Assembly: GCA_030063045.1 (NCBI GenBank)
Contig: JAQSEB010000044.1
Coordinates: forward strand, 620,001-684,000
DNA from: Pratylenchus scribneri
Taxonomy: Eukaryota; Nematoda; Chromadorea; Rhabditida; Pratylenchidae
Reading direction: 5' to 3'
DNA length: 64,000 bases
Positions 32,523-45,491 of the stretch are shown one piece after another; positions within the stretch are counted from its first letter, which is position 1; each line of letters starts with the position of its first letter. A model generated the notes under the pieces. It was not told the DNA's origin and ran no database searches. It saw nothing but the letters and a program-made list of their open reading frames with translations. Position numbers and translations under genes: made by a program.

Positions 32523-35413
32523 ATTTAATTACATTTTTGAATTATTTTTTTCAATGAATTATTACTTTAATTAAAATCTCCATTAGATTCTTTAATTTTT
32601 TTCTCAATATTTCCGAAAAAAAAATTAAATTATTAATTAAATTTAAAGATATAAATTTTAATTTTATTTTATAAAATAAAGAGCAAACCATTAAGAATGC
32701 CGAAAAAATATTTTGATTTACAACTTTTATATTTATTAATTTTTTTCAAATTCATTTTCATATTTAGAGTAATATTTTTTAAGAAAAATTTTTTATATAA
32801 ATATATATATATATATTAATTAAACTGATAAATTTATGATGCTATACATTTCATTACAACATTATCCACCAATCAAATATTAAAATAAATAAATTAATTT
32901 ATTCCATATTCATTTCTCAATAAAAAAAATAAGATTAATTTAATTTTTTTAATTCATTTATTTTATACAAATTTTATTCATTCATTTTAATCTTATAATT
33001 TAATTTATTTCTTAATATTAAATTTAACTCTTTTTATTGAATTTTATATTTTCGATTTTTTCTTTTTCCAACTATTGGTTTTTTATTTCAAAATTTTTTG
33101 AAAATATAATATTATTTATATCAAAAAACATTAATTTTATTTAAATTTTTACTTTATAATATTTAAAGTCTTTTTTTTTTAAATTTTAATTAAATAATTT
33201 ATTTTTTAATTGCTTTCTTGTCCTTTATGTGTGTAACATAAACTTGCGACAGGTTTACTGTTTCTTTTTTCTTGAGTCTCCTTTTCTCTTACCTAAAAAT
33301 TTAATAATTATTTTTTTGTGAGATATTTGTTCAATTTTAATTGCATTTTTATTTATTTATATTATTTATTTTTGTAATTGTATTTTATATATGTATAATC
33401 TTCCAAAATATCGTATTAATTTACTTTTTTTATGAATAAGATATTTTATTAAATAATTTTAGTTCCATTGTTTTAATATCCATTCTACTGTTACTAAATT
33501 AACGCCTATGTATTGCATTTATTAGATATTATTATATTTAAAATAATTTATTAAAATAAATTATTTTTATGCATTAAAATTTAATTTTAAAAAGAGATTT
33601 GTTTTTATTTTAATAATCAATTTTTTTAGATTTCGACATTTTAAAGTAAATCATTTTGACTTTTTCATTTTTCTTATTTTTATATTAAGAATAATTGTTT
33701 CTTTTCTTTAATAATTTTTCTATAATAGTTTTATTCAATAATTATTTTAACATTTTAAAATATAAATTTAAGGTCAATATTTTCTCTTTTAAATTTCAAT
33801 TGATTTTCTATCGAAAAATATATAAAAATATAAAGATTTTAAAAATTTTATATCCCTTGAATTCTAGTAATTTTCTAATTTGAAAATATATCTCGAAAAT
33901 ATTTTTTTGTTTATTGAGAATTATTATAAAGAAATATCATTATATATTTTGTTTAAGAGAAATAATAATTCATTTATAAAATTTAAGAAAAAAAAATTTT
34001 ATACATATGTTTATAAATTAAATTAATCAATTTATTAATCTATCATTATCACTATTGTTTAAAAAGAAATTGAATTTATTTTGGCAAAAATTGTTTCTAG
34101 TTAAATTCACTTTTTCTATATATTTATTCGATATATTTTACATAAAAATTTTCAATATATGCATTAATAAAATTGTTTCGTCTTTGTATAGAAAAATAAT
34201 TTTTTCCTTTAAAAATTTTCTTAATGCTTTTTTTTAACGTTGTTTATATAAATAATATTTTTTATATTTCAATTTACAATTTTCATAAATGGTAATTAAA
34301 AAAATTAATAATATTTTAATTTTAGAAATCATTTTAGATTATCTTATCTGGCAATATCTTTACATTATCTCTAAAATAAGCTAAATTTTAATGATTATAT
34401 TTTTTTTATTTCACAATAAAATAAATATTATATTTAAATATATTTCTACATCGCACAATGGGAAAGAATTATCAATATATCTAATGTTGATATTTCTCCA
34501 TTAATCTATAAAGTCTTTTTTGAATTCATTATAATCCAAAGCATAATCCATTGAATAGAATTTCCTTATTTTTAATAAAATTTATTTATTCCATCTTTTT
34601 TGCTATAAATTTTGAATATATTTTTATATTATCGAAGAAATTTACTATGAAAAATTTTAAATGGTATAGTAGAGGTTTTTGAATCCTTTTTTAAATAATT
34701 TTTTAAAATATTTTTAAACAATTATAAAAATAAAAGAATTCGTCGATTTTAAACAAATAATATTTTATTTTTTTGATATTTTTCAGTATATATAAAAACA
34801 GTCAATTTTAATTCACATTTATAAATAAAAATAATTCATAAAAATTTTATATTTGAATAGATAGAAATTACAATTATATGACAATTTATTTTGTATAGTT
34901 TTATATTTTTTATTCAAATATTTTATTTAAAAATGATTCTGCGCAATGCATAAGCAGTTATTTATTTTAGTAAAATATATTTTATAATTATAATTTTATT
35001 GAGTTCGGGAAAAAATATCGTTTTAAAAAAATAGAAATTGAAGTGCAACTTTTTTGAATAATGAATAGAATTTATTTTTATGATAAATTTTGATTTAAAT
35101 TATTTTTAAAATTTTTATAATTTTAGAATCATTCTAAAAATTTTTTATCAAAATATGCCTAAATAAATTATAATTTTACAAAGTATTTAATTGATATGTT
35201 ATTCAATGATAAAATATTATTCTTTATAAATTTGGAGAAAACAATATATTTCTATAGTAATTGATTAAAATTTTTTAAAAATATTTATATATATAATTGC
35301 TTTTCTTTTATTTATTCTGATTTTATGTTTTTTTTCTTTTTTTAATCTTACGATTTTGTGATTTTTTGTAATAATATTATTTTATATATTTAAAATTTAA
35401 TTAATATTCTTAG

Positions 35414-35526
35414 TGCCCATGTTCAATTTATTTAAAATCCACGAATTAGATGATGAACAGTGTGATAATGTAAGTGAACCATGGGCTTTTTCTGTTGCGG
35501 AATTAATGAATTTTCTGGCAAATTAA
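35414..35526 (+). CDS. Probable terminal exon, unknown gene
   Basis: An ATTCTTAG acceptor opens a frame of 37 codons (PMFNLFKIHELDDEQCDN then VSEPWAFSVAELMNFLAN) ending at TAA 35524-35526. An internal GTAAGTG could alternatively act as donor after QCDN. The amino-acid mix is ordinary, unlike translations of A/T background. No homology recognised. Confidence 0.4.
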
Positions 35527-35785
35527 TGGTCCATTCTTTATGATGTTTTTGATTATCCTATTTATAATTAATTAACAACTTTAATTTATAATTTTATTTT
35601 AAAACAAAAGCATATTGAGCTGGAAATTTTTAAATTTTTGAATTAATTTAAACTTTTTAACATTAATAGTAAGGCTCAATATCCATGATTCATGCCATAA
35701 AAAATTTCTTATAAAAATATATTTGACCCCTCTTCATCTTCCGGCTTCTCAAATTTTTATTATTTTTCTAAAATCATATCTTTAG

Positions 35786-35868
35786 GCTCGCATTATGATA
35801 TTTCGAAAAGGCATTTCCATCTTTTGGCAAGAGGATGTGTGTTCATAATAAAAATGATATTCAATTAA
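35786..35868 (+). CDS. Exon-like island
   Basis: An ATCTTTAG acceptor precedes SHYDISKRHFHLLARGCVFI and a frame to TAA at 35866. It lies 260 bp after another exon-like island on the same strand that already ends in a stop, so the two are not simply consecutive exons. Confidence 0.3.
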
Positions 35869-37314
35869 TTTATTTCGCCTGTAAATTATTATTTCAATCA
35901 CTATTCTGAAAAATTGGATGATTTTCCTTATTATATCATTACAATTATTTGTTTTTATATAATTTCATTTTGAATGATTTTTCAATTATAATCTTTACAA
36001 TTAGTTTCATAATCATTTAAAATTTTTTCTTTTTTTTTCAGTCTATTAAATTTCAAATAATATTTTCATTATAGGCTGAATAATATTAGTTTTAATTTTA
36101 ATATTTATAAAATTTCAAAAATAATTTAACTTTATTATGTTAATTGAATAGAATTAATTTAGATAATTAATTATAATAATAATTAAAAGAAAATAATAAA
36201 TTGATTATTATAATTTAAAATAATATTTCGCTTTCATTTAAATAAAAATTATATTTAATTATTTATTATTAATAAATTCTAATAATTAATATTTAATACA
36301 GTCATATATTCATTTTTTTTAATTCCAAGCATTGATTCAAAGACCCAAAGCCTTATAGGAACAGTTCCAAATAGAGACAAAGCAGTCAATTGGATCCACT
36401 TTAAAACGAAATTTATTGAGAATAAGTTTTCTTTTTCATATACATGCATTGCTTAATATAGGTGAATTATAATTTTGACAAATATTAAAATTGTTTGAAT
36501 AACAGACATTGCGGTTTATTTTTCGAGGGGGAAGACACAATCAGCAGGTTGAATGAATAACGAAAGTAGAGTTTCCTATTTCTCTACTTCCATTTCGAAT
36601 ATACCAAATTTTTAATTTTTGTTTTCCTGAATTATTTCTTATTAATAAAATTTTTTTCATAATTTCTTCTGCTGATATTATAATTAAAATTTAAATTTTT
36701 ATTTTATTTTGAATTATTTTGTTACTCATTTTATTATATATAAATAAATATAAAATTTTTAATTTGATTGTAATTTTATATAAAATTAATTCATTCTAAT
36801 TTATTTTTATTTAAAAATTTCCCAGATTTTTAAATTTAAAATTAATAACTTTAGCTTAATAATATCATATGTTTTTGATCTTGTTTTTCCTTTTTTAATG
36901 TAATAACTATAAATATATGATTATTTCAATTTGGATCTATTAGAATATAAAATTTTTTAAATCATATTTTTTTAAAATCTTCCTCCGAGATAAAAATTGT
37001 AGTTCTAAGTTTGCATGACACATTTTATCAAGAGAGATAAATTTTTTTATAATACTTATTTCATTTTATAAAATTTAATTTCGCAATAGTATCTTGAATC
37101 ATATTTGAAGACTAATGCTCTATATATATATTCATCATAATATAAGGTTTATTTTTCTCTCAGTAGATAATATTTTTATTTAAAAAAGTTAAATTTTTAA
37201 CAGGATATTAATTTTCAATTTTTTTGATTTTATAATATAAATAATAATTTTTGAATTTTTCTCATTCATTTCTGTTTTTAATTTTTTATGTATATTATTT
37301 AAAATTTATTGGTA
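35869..37314. other. AT-rich region with a GC-richer patch
   Basis: The patch at 36330-36430 is open on both strands: the plus strand reads IPSIDSKTQSLIGTVP and the minus strand a hydrophobic frame. Neither can be preferred. A second patch lies at 36520-36590. No gene is called. Confidence 0.4.
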
Positions 37315-37919
37315 ATATTGTCGTTCGTATCCCCCCTTTTTTCCAAAAAAAAATTTTTTATTTTATTTTTGGCTAAAACAAGTATTTAGGGGTTTTTGGT
37401 GATGGGGAATACGAATCCGCCATTAGTTTTTCATTAGCTGTACTGGGTAAACCGTTATCGGTTCACAAACCGGTTTCGAAAAATCAAACTTTGGCATTTT
37501 GGGTCATCTTATACATCATTCGACGCGTATTGATGAGCTGATCATGAATCTGTATTTGTTTTCGCATAAAACCATAAACGAAAAAAGTTATGGCCATTTA
37601 AGTCACCTGGTACATCTAAATACCTTATGAAATTTTAAATGGCTTTAACTTTTTTCCTTTTGGGTTTTATGCGAAATAAAAGACAGTTTCATGATCAGCT
37701 CATCAATACGCGTCGAATGATGTATAAGATGACCCAAAATGCCAAAGTTCGATTTTTCGAAACCGGTTTGTGAACCGATAACGGTTTACCCAGTATAGCT
37801 AATGAAAAACTAATGGCGGATTCGTATTCCCCATCATCAAAAACCCCTAAATACTTGTTTTTAGCCAAAAATAAAATAAAAATTTTTTTTGGAAAAAGGG
37901 GGGGTACGAACGACAATAT
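37315..37919. repeat. 605-bp foldback element (long inverted repeat)
   Basis: The left arm 37315-37600 is the near-perfect inverted complement of 37637-37919, with a loop of ~36 bp. Outer ends are ATATTGTCGTTCGTA and TACGAACGACAATAT. The outer ~240 bp of the arms differ at only a few positions, while the inner ~50 bp are more diverged. It resembles a foldback/MITE and would form a long hairpin RNA if transcribed. The open frame inside it on the minus strand (37695-37916) is a by-product of the repeat. A clear target-site duplication is not visible. Confidence 0.9.
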
Positions 37920-40900
37920 GTATTATCAATTTATTTTTTAATATTCATTTTCTATTTTATTATATTTTCGCGCAATAATTTGACGAACAATATACGAATC
38001 TTAATGTATAAAAATATAATTAATAGGTATTATAATTTTTAATTTAAATTTTCGATCCATGCTTAATATGAATGTATTTTTATTTTAATATTATTTTATT
38101 TTAAGTAATTTTTAAATTATTATAAAGGATTAATTTCAAGTAATAATAATTTTAAATTATTTTTATTTTTATTATTTTCTATTTTTTTCAAAAGATAAAT
38201 TAAACTGATAAATTTTTTTTTATAATTATTTATTTTAGCAAAAATATATCAAACCAAATCTCTATAAAATTCAATATTAATTACTATATAATATATTTTA
38301 TGAAATTAAATATTTATTTTAATATTTTTTTTATAAATGTAGTCGATTATTGTACCATATATACTTGTGAAAGTTACCCAAAATTGTTATATCATAATTT
38401 TCTTCATCATCTTCAATTCTAAATAATTTTAAAATTTCTCAATAAAAGCAATTTGATTTCTTCATTAGTTTTTTATTGATTGTAAATTACTATGGCAATA
38501 TCTTAATTTTTTTATTTAATAAATTTTTCAAAAAATAGTACTCATAAAATTTGTATTTATAATTTTTTTATATTTGATAAATAAATTAAATTTATTGAAA
38601 AAAAAATAATAAATTTGCTTTTTATAATTCTACGAAATCTTAAATTTTTATTTCACTTTAGGATAATTATGAATTTTTATTTTAAAAAATTTAAATAATC
38701 CTCCTTTTATTCTATTATTACCAGAATTGAACATATATTTGACTTTTTTGCTAGGAAAGCGAAAATAAATTTTTTAAAGGATATATATATTATCATGAAA
38801 ATTACTTATCCATAAATTACCTTTTTAGACGCTGCCGAAATAAAATAATTTCATGATTTCTTTCAAATATGATGCAATTGAAATTAATTATATTTAAAAA
38901 ATTATTTTAAAGAAAATCTAAAATGGCAAGATTTTTATTGTATTTATTAAAAATATACTAATTATTGAAGTAGTCCAAAATGCATTTGTTTTTGTGGTCG
39001 TCAATAATACTTTTATGGTTTATATCATCCATAAATCCGCTTCTTTAATAAAATACTTTTATTTATTAAAGTGAATAAAATTCTTTGAAAGATATTTTAT
39101 CATTGATTTTATGATTCAAATCTTTTTATGAAATTCTTATTTCTTTTATTATTTTTATTTAACCTAAATTTAGTAAATTTAAATAAAAATTATTATTTTA
39201 AAATATTTTAATTTTAATTTTTAGAATTTGTGATAATTAAATGTAAAAGATTATTTTTTTAAAATTCACGAAATATTTCGCAAAAAAGCATTTATCTTAT
39301 TTTCATGAATAATTTTAAATTATTTTTATTTATTTAATTATCAATAATCATTTAGCAAAATATTAGAAAGATATAGCATTTATAATAACAGTTATTATAT
39401 TGAAATTTTGCAAATTTAATTCATGTTCGCTTATACATCAATTTAAAAATTTTTGCCCTAAATCCATCAAATTCACCATTGTTGAAATTAAGGTCAATCT
39501 CAGTGTTGGATGTTTTAAATCCAATTGTTGTTTGAATCCTTTTAACTTTTTTTTTACATTTCTGTTATTAATAAAATAAAATTTATTTGTAAAATTATTA
39601 ATATAAAAATTATTTAAATTTTTTATAGTTTCAACTTAAAATAATTTGTTATGTTTTGCTATTTTTATCATCAATGATTGCTGCCAGAGCCGCTAAATTT
39701 CGAAAACTTATCAACAATTAATTAATATATAACAATTTGGCGTGGTTGTAAAAGCGTGCCAAATTATCTTTATTATTAGATTTAAATGCAATTTAAATTA
39801 TTTCGTTGATAACACAAGTTAATCTGCTAATATAAGATTTTATTCTATTATGGGAAAGATATATGTAGTAATGATAATTTATTTCACAAATAGATTTTTA
39901 TACTTTCTAAAATTTTATTATTTCTATATTAATTTCAAATGATTATATATATATATAATTTATTCTTTCTAAAGTGTATTATTTTAATTAAAATGTTTTC
40001 GGACATATATCGGTGTTCCGTTATCCTCATAGATGTAGCTAACAATAAATATTTTTAAATATCGTTAGGATATTTTTAGTATGAGTTAATTTTTTACTAA
40101 ATTGAATAAAATGTTTTTTTTGATTCATAATTTAATATTAATAAATTTTTTTATATTTAATTTTTTTTATTATTAAATATTTTAATTATTTTTAATTTAT
40201 AATTAATTTTATTTTAAAGAATTATAAAAGATTTAAATAAATATAATCGTAATTAAAAATCAAGGAACCAATATCTTTATATTAAATACTTAAGAAATAT
40301 CTAAGCCAAAAAGAAAATTTTTGCTGGATTAGAAAAATTTTATAAAACAACAATTTTACAAAAAGATAACAAGTAAAGATAATTTAAGAGAATTTCTAAT
40401 AATAAAGTGCTTAAAAACTTTCTATATAATAAGAGAATATAATTATTGATTATTAAAAATTTTTTGATTATTATTATAAAAAATTTTTAAAATTATTTCT
40501 TATTCAATTTTTATATCACCAATAATTTAATTATTTTATTAATTTTTAATTTGATTATCCTTAGTTAAAAAAATTATGTTAAATTAAATAATAATAATAT
40601 TTTATTTCAAAATCTCTTCTTATTTATTCTCTTCTTAAGTTTTAAGTATGTTTTATTTCAAAATTTGCCTCGTCATATAAGTTCAAATTACAATTTTTTG
40701 CTTGCAAATCGTTCTCTATCTTTTGATCAATTTCATTTTGGAAAAGGATATTTTATCTCTATTATTATATTTCTTTCATTAATTTTTTTTTCTTTTAAAT
40801 ATTTTTAAATATTACATTTAATTTTTAATATTTTATTTCCTTTAAAATAATTTTTACATTATTTTTTATTATAAATAATTTATTTTTTTATATTTCAAAT

Positions 40901-43110
40901 TAAAATATATTTAAATCTGAATTATATTTAAATTTTTAGATTTCTTTCTTTAAATTTAGAATTGAAATATATATAAAATTTTAAATAAAGATTTTTAAAA
41001 ATATATATTTGAAATATATTTTTATGCTTTTTATTTTCTTTCCGAACTTATATTGCATAAAATTTTAATATCTTATTATTCAATTTTGTGTTTATTTTGA
41101 TTAAGAAGAAAATTTTAATATCTTTTTATTCAATTTTGTTTTTTTGATTATGATTTAATATTTTTTATTTTAGTTTATAATATGCCCCCATTTTTTTATA
41201 TTTTATCTGATTAAATTTAATAATACAGAGTATGTCATCAGAAATTATTATTTTGATGACTATGTTGACTTCAGTATGCTGGCCAACAAGATGAGATCCA
41301 TATCATCTAAAATATTTAAAAATATATATTATTTAATTTATTAAAATAAGTAAAAATAAAAATTGGATGTTCTTATAAAATATTTAATTTTTCCTAAATA
41401 CAAGTTTAAATCGCTATCAAAATAAATTTTTTTTGTTAGTATTTATTAAAAAAATTATAAATTAAATTTTTTATATTTTTATTTTTTTATTTTAATATAT
41501 ACTAGCATATATCAATGATTATTTATCTTGATCTTTTTCAAAGTGAACGAATTTTTTTTTATTAAAAATCGCTAATAATGACTGGCATTTTTATTTAAAT
41601 TAAATAATTATTTTAATCAATTAATGGTTCGTTATAAAATTTTATAATTCAAAAATTAAATCAAAAATATTTAAATTTTTCCATTTTTATATTTAGAATA
41701 AATTATTTATTTTTCTATTGCACCATCTTTCGCTCTTTATTTCATATCTGTTTAATGAAATTTTTTTTGTTATTTAAATTTATTTAATGACAAATATTTT
41801 TTCTCATCTTTTATTGAGTTCCTGCAATTAATTTTTTGGTTGCGTCCATTGGATGGCAAATATTTGAGTGCAAATTAGATAGTACATTGAAGTCAAATCA
41901 ATTTTATTTTGATATGAATAAATTAATTTTTCGAAAAAATGATCTTTAATAATTATCTTTTTTAAAAATAATTCTATAGATTCAAAAAATCATTAAACAG
42001 TTCATATTTAATTATTTTTAATTAATTGTATAATTCTTCATTAAAATTTATCTTAATTTATTGACAAAATACAAAAATAATAATTTTTTGTAAATAATAC
42101 ATTTATTTATTGAATAAATGCTTCGAAATTATTTAATTATATTTAAAATATTTGTTTTACACAAATTGGTAGTCAATTTTATATATATTTACTTAATAAT
42201 AATTGAAATTTTAATTTTTATTTATTACTGATTTTAAATTGTTTCTTTTTTGTAATAATATTTTTTATTTGTTTACAAGCGCATAAAAATAATGATTTTT
42301 CATTAATATTATTTAATCTTTAAATTATTTATAAATAAAATTATCGTTAATCATTCTAATTTATTACTAAATATTATTTAATTATTATTTTTTTATATTT
42401 TAGATTTATTTATTTTATTTTTATCTTTGATCGAGAAATTCATCTTGTTTTGTGAATGCAAAAATAAAATAACCCGTGACTTTGTGGGTTGCCTAAAAAT
42501 AAAATGATTAAGATATAAATTTATGATTTAGAATTATTTCCAAAAAATATATGAAAGAATGTTTTTACAAGCTAATTTACTTTTAATTTTTCAATGTGAA
42601 TTAATATTCTTTTATAAGATATTCTAATTTTTTGTAGAATCTTTTATATTTTCTTGATTTTTTAAACTTTTCATAAATTAATTGTCTTAATTTTTTCGAA
42701 TAATATATCCATAAAATCTTGGATGAATTATTTTTCCGGTCGTTAGATAATATATTAAAATTTACATTGAAAATTCGATTCTTAATTTTAATTTTTTGCA
42801 TTTTAATAATTTCGGTTTCTTAATTTTATGCTATATAATTTAGAAATATAATTTAAATTTAATGCAGTCTCAACAATTTTATTACGCCACATTTATTTTA
42901 TTATATATGGATAAAATTATAGGACAACCATGATATTAAATTTTCTATAAAATATAAAATCAAATTATTATAATAAATATCACTGATAAAAGATATAAGT
43001 AATAGAAACCGATTCAGGTCACATAATAATTTTTGTAGAAGAATTTTTATTCACATTATTAAAAAAAAAAGGCAGATGTATTAAAAAATGTTTCACATAA
43101 AATTTATTAT
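37920..43110. other. AT-rich region, no supported gene
   Basis: A/T-dominated sequence throughout. Open frames here are built of Phe, Ile, Lys, Asn and Tyr codons and are compositional. Confidence 0.5.
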
Positions 43111-43911
43111 TAGAGACCGGCAAAATGAAATCTGCGTGATTGCGGACGGGATTTTTTTTGCCACAATTTTTGCGGGACGGATCCGCTACGGGATAATCCC
43201 GCAAAATCCTGCATCCTGCAAAATCCCGCACTCAGATTTTGCGGGATCCCTTGCGGGATTGCGGGATTTTTTAAAAAGTAGTTAAAAAATGAGAAAAAAT
43301 TTTTTCTTATCATTTTTTGCCTTTTTACAACAATTCTGTGCTAGAATTAAATTAAAATGCTTTAAAATATGAATATTTTTTAATATGTAGGCAAGGAGAA
43401 AAGTCATCAAATACTTTGTTTTTTGCTTAGTTCAATAATAATATAAAATTTGCGAAAACAAATTTTTTAGCGACTATACGAAAATTTTAAGGAATTATAA
43501 TTATAAAAGTAAAGGAAAAATTATAACGAAATGGTCCGAAAAAAATTGATCGCGGATCAAAATACTTTCACCAAAAATGATTGCAGAGCAAAAAAAAATT
43601 AGGACAAAAATGGCTGCGCAGCGAAAAATTAGCTAAATTGGCCAAAGGGGAAAATTTGATTAATCATTTAAAATTTTTTATATTAATTTTTAGCCAATTT
43701 CCATTAGAAATGACTATAAAATTCAGATTTTGTCCTGCGGGATCCCGCAATGCGGGATCCCGCACTTTTGATGCGGGATCCGCGGACGGGATTTTTTTTT
43801 CAAAATTTTTGCGGGACGGATCCGCTGCGGGATAATCACGCAAAATCCGCTTCCCGCAAAATCCCGCAAATCCCGCAAAATCCCGCGCGGGCCGTCTCGC
43901 GCCGGTCTCTA
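43111..43911. mobile_element. Non-autonomous hAT-like element, 801 bp
   Basis: Bounded by 11-bp inverted ends TAGAGACCGGC (43111-43121) and GCCGGTCTCTA (43901-43911), flanked by TTTATTAT and GTTATTAT, an 8-bp duplication with one mismatch, as for hAT-family insertions. The interior is rich in GCGGGAT/ATCCCGC words in both orientations and holds an ~84-bp direct repeat (43142-43225 and 43782-43865). No transposase is encoded. Its GC content is far above the flank. Confidence 0.7.
43142..43865 (+). repeat. Subterminal direct repeats rich in GCGGGAT
   Basis: 43142-43225 and 43782-43865 share GCGGACGGGATTTTTTTT, TTTTTGCGGGACGGATCCGC and GGGATAAT(C)..CGCAAAATCC. Numerous GCGGGATCCCGC palindromes lie nearby. 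Repeated subterminal words are typical transposase-binding sites in hAT elements. Confidence 0.7.
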
Positions 43912-45154
43912 GTTATTATATAATAAATATATTAAATTATTTATTTATTTTTTAAATTTTATGGTCATTTCTGAAACTTTTTTTATTATATTATAAACAA
44001 TGATTATTTTAAAATTTTCTGATTATTTTTAAATTTGGAACTCCATTTTATTTTATTTTTCAAAATAAATAATAACGAAATTTAAAAGAATTCCTTCAAA
44101 TTCAATGCCTTGTCGCTTATGCAATTTTTTTGCTTCAAGTATAACTTCATATTGCGGCTCGAAATATGAAAATGGCATTTTTAATTGTATTAGAAAATTT
44201 TTCAATTCCCTTTTCTTCAAATACAATTTCGATTAATTCATGTAAAATAATTTTTATATTTAAAATCGAATTTAAAAAATATTATTTATATATTTTACTT
44301 AATATTATTTTTAATTTATCACATAATTCGAAAATCTCTCCAATATATTTATTTTTAAATTTTACAAAAAAAATTATATTTTCTGCCCATGCTGGAAGAA
44401 TTTCGCAATTAAAAAATGGTATCTTTCTTTTTTAAATTAAATTCGCTAACTTTTTATATAATATTTTTTTAAGATATTATTTTAAATGGAACAATTATTT
44501 TCAGTCTTTAATTGCATTTCATTTTTCTGATAATAAATTTTACTTTTATATCTGCATGTAATATTAGGAAAAAAAAACTATTTTACGAAAAAATATACAA
44601 TATAAATATAGTTTAATTAAGTAATTATATTATTATTATTTTACTCTGGTAGAAGGAATTGATGATTCGATAATGAAGTATCATTGTCGTAATTTAAAAA
44701 TAATTTTATTGTAATATTGTTATAATAGATTTTAAATATATATAACGGGAAAATATATATTCCATTATTTATCATATTTTATAGATGGTATTTTTTATTC
44801 ATTTTCACCGAGTTTTTCTTGCTTAATTTTAAAATCATATTTTATATTTTAGGTAAAAAAATGAGGAGTGATTATATTTTATTTTAATAATTTAAATTTT
44901 TATTTTAATATTTATTTATAAATTAAAAAAATTAGTTTGTAATATTTATGAATTCTAAAATTTATTTTTTTTTAATTAAATACGTAAAACGAAAAATATA
45001 AATAATATTAAATTTTAAAGCAAATATTAAAAATGTAATTATTTTTAATCGTAATTATATTATATATAATTATCAATTTTGAAAAGGTGAAAACATTTGA
45101 ATGTTACCGTCCGGGGTCATCTCCACAATAGATAAAGAGCGGTGCAAATGTGGT
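43912..45154. other. AT-rich region, no supported gene
   Basis: The 89-codon plus-strand frame at 44166-44435 is A/T-driven (Phe/Ile/Asn/Lys) with a slightly GC-richer 3' end. No gene is called. Confidence 0.45.
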
Positions 45155-45491
45155 CATGTCCACAATATTGCAAATGTGGACTTATAATAAATCAGAAAAA
45201 AGTTTTAGACCCTACAAACCTTATACCATTTTGTAGATCTCATCGAGACGCATCGAATGGTATATAATTTGTCATGGTTTAGCCCAAAATTAAAAAGTTT
45301 AAAACCAAAAACTGGAAAATATGGGTTTAAACGGTTTAACTCTTTAATTTTAAGCCAAACCATAAAAAATTATTTAAATATCGATTCGACTCGATGAGAT
45401 CTACAAAATGGTATAAGGTTTGTAGGGTCTAAAACTGGTTTCTGATTTATTATAAGTCGAAAATGCCCACATTTGCACTATTGTGGACATG
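45155..45491. repeat. 337-bp foldback hairpin
   Basis: The left arm begins CATGTCCACAATATTGCAAATGTGGAC and carries TTTTAGACCCTACAAACC and ACCATTTTGTAGATCTCATCGAG. The complements occur in order in the right arm, ending TATTGTGGACATG. The centre near 45320 holds GGGTTTAAACGGTTTAAC. Arms are imperfect (~85-90% by eye). A second short AATGTGG copy lies just outside the left arm. Probably a transposon-derived foldback. Confidence 0.8.

Noticed and set aside
37695..37916. 73-codon ORF on the minus strand
   Set aside because: Lies wholly in one arm of the inverted repeat; the mirrored arm breaks the same frame.
43088..43313. ORFs overlapping the hAT-like element
   Set aside because: Generated by GCGGGAT repeats; no transposase motif.
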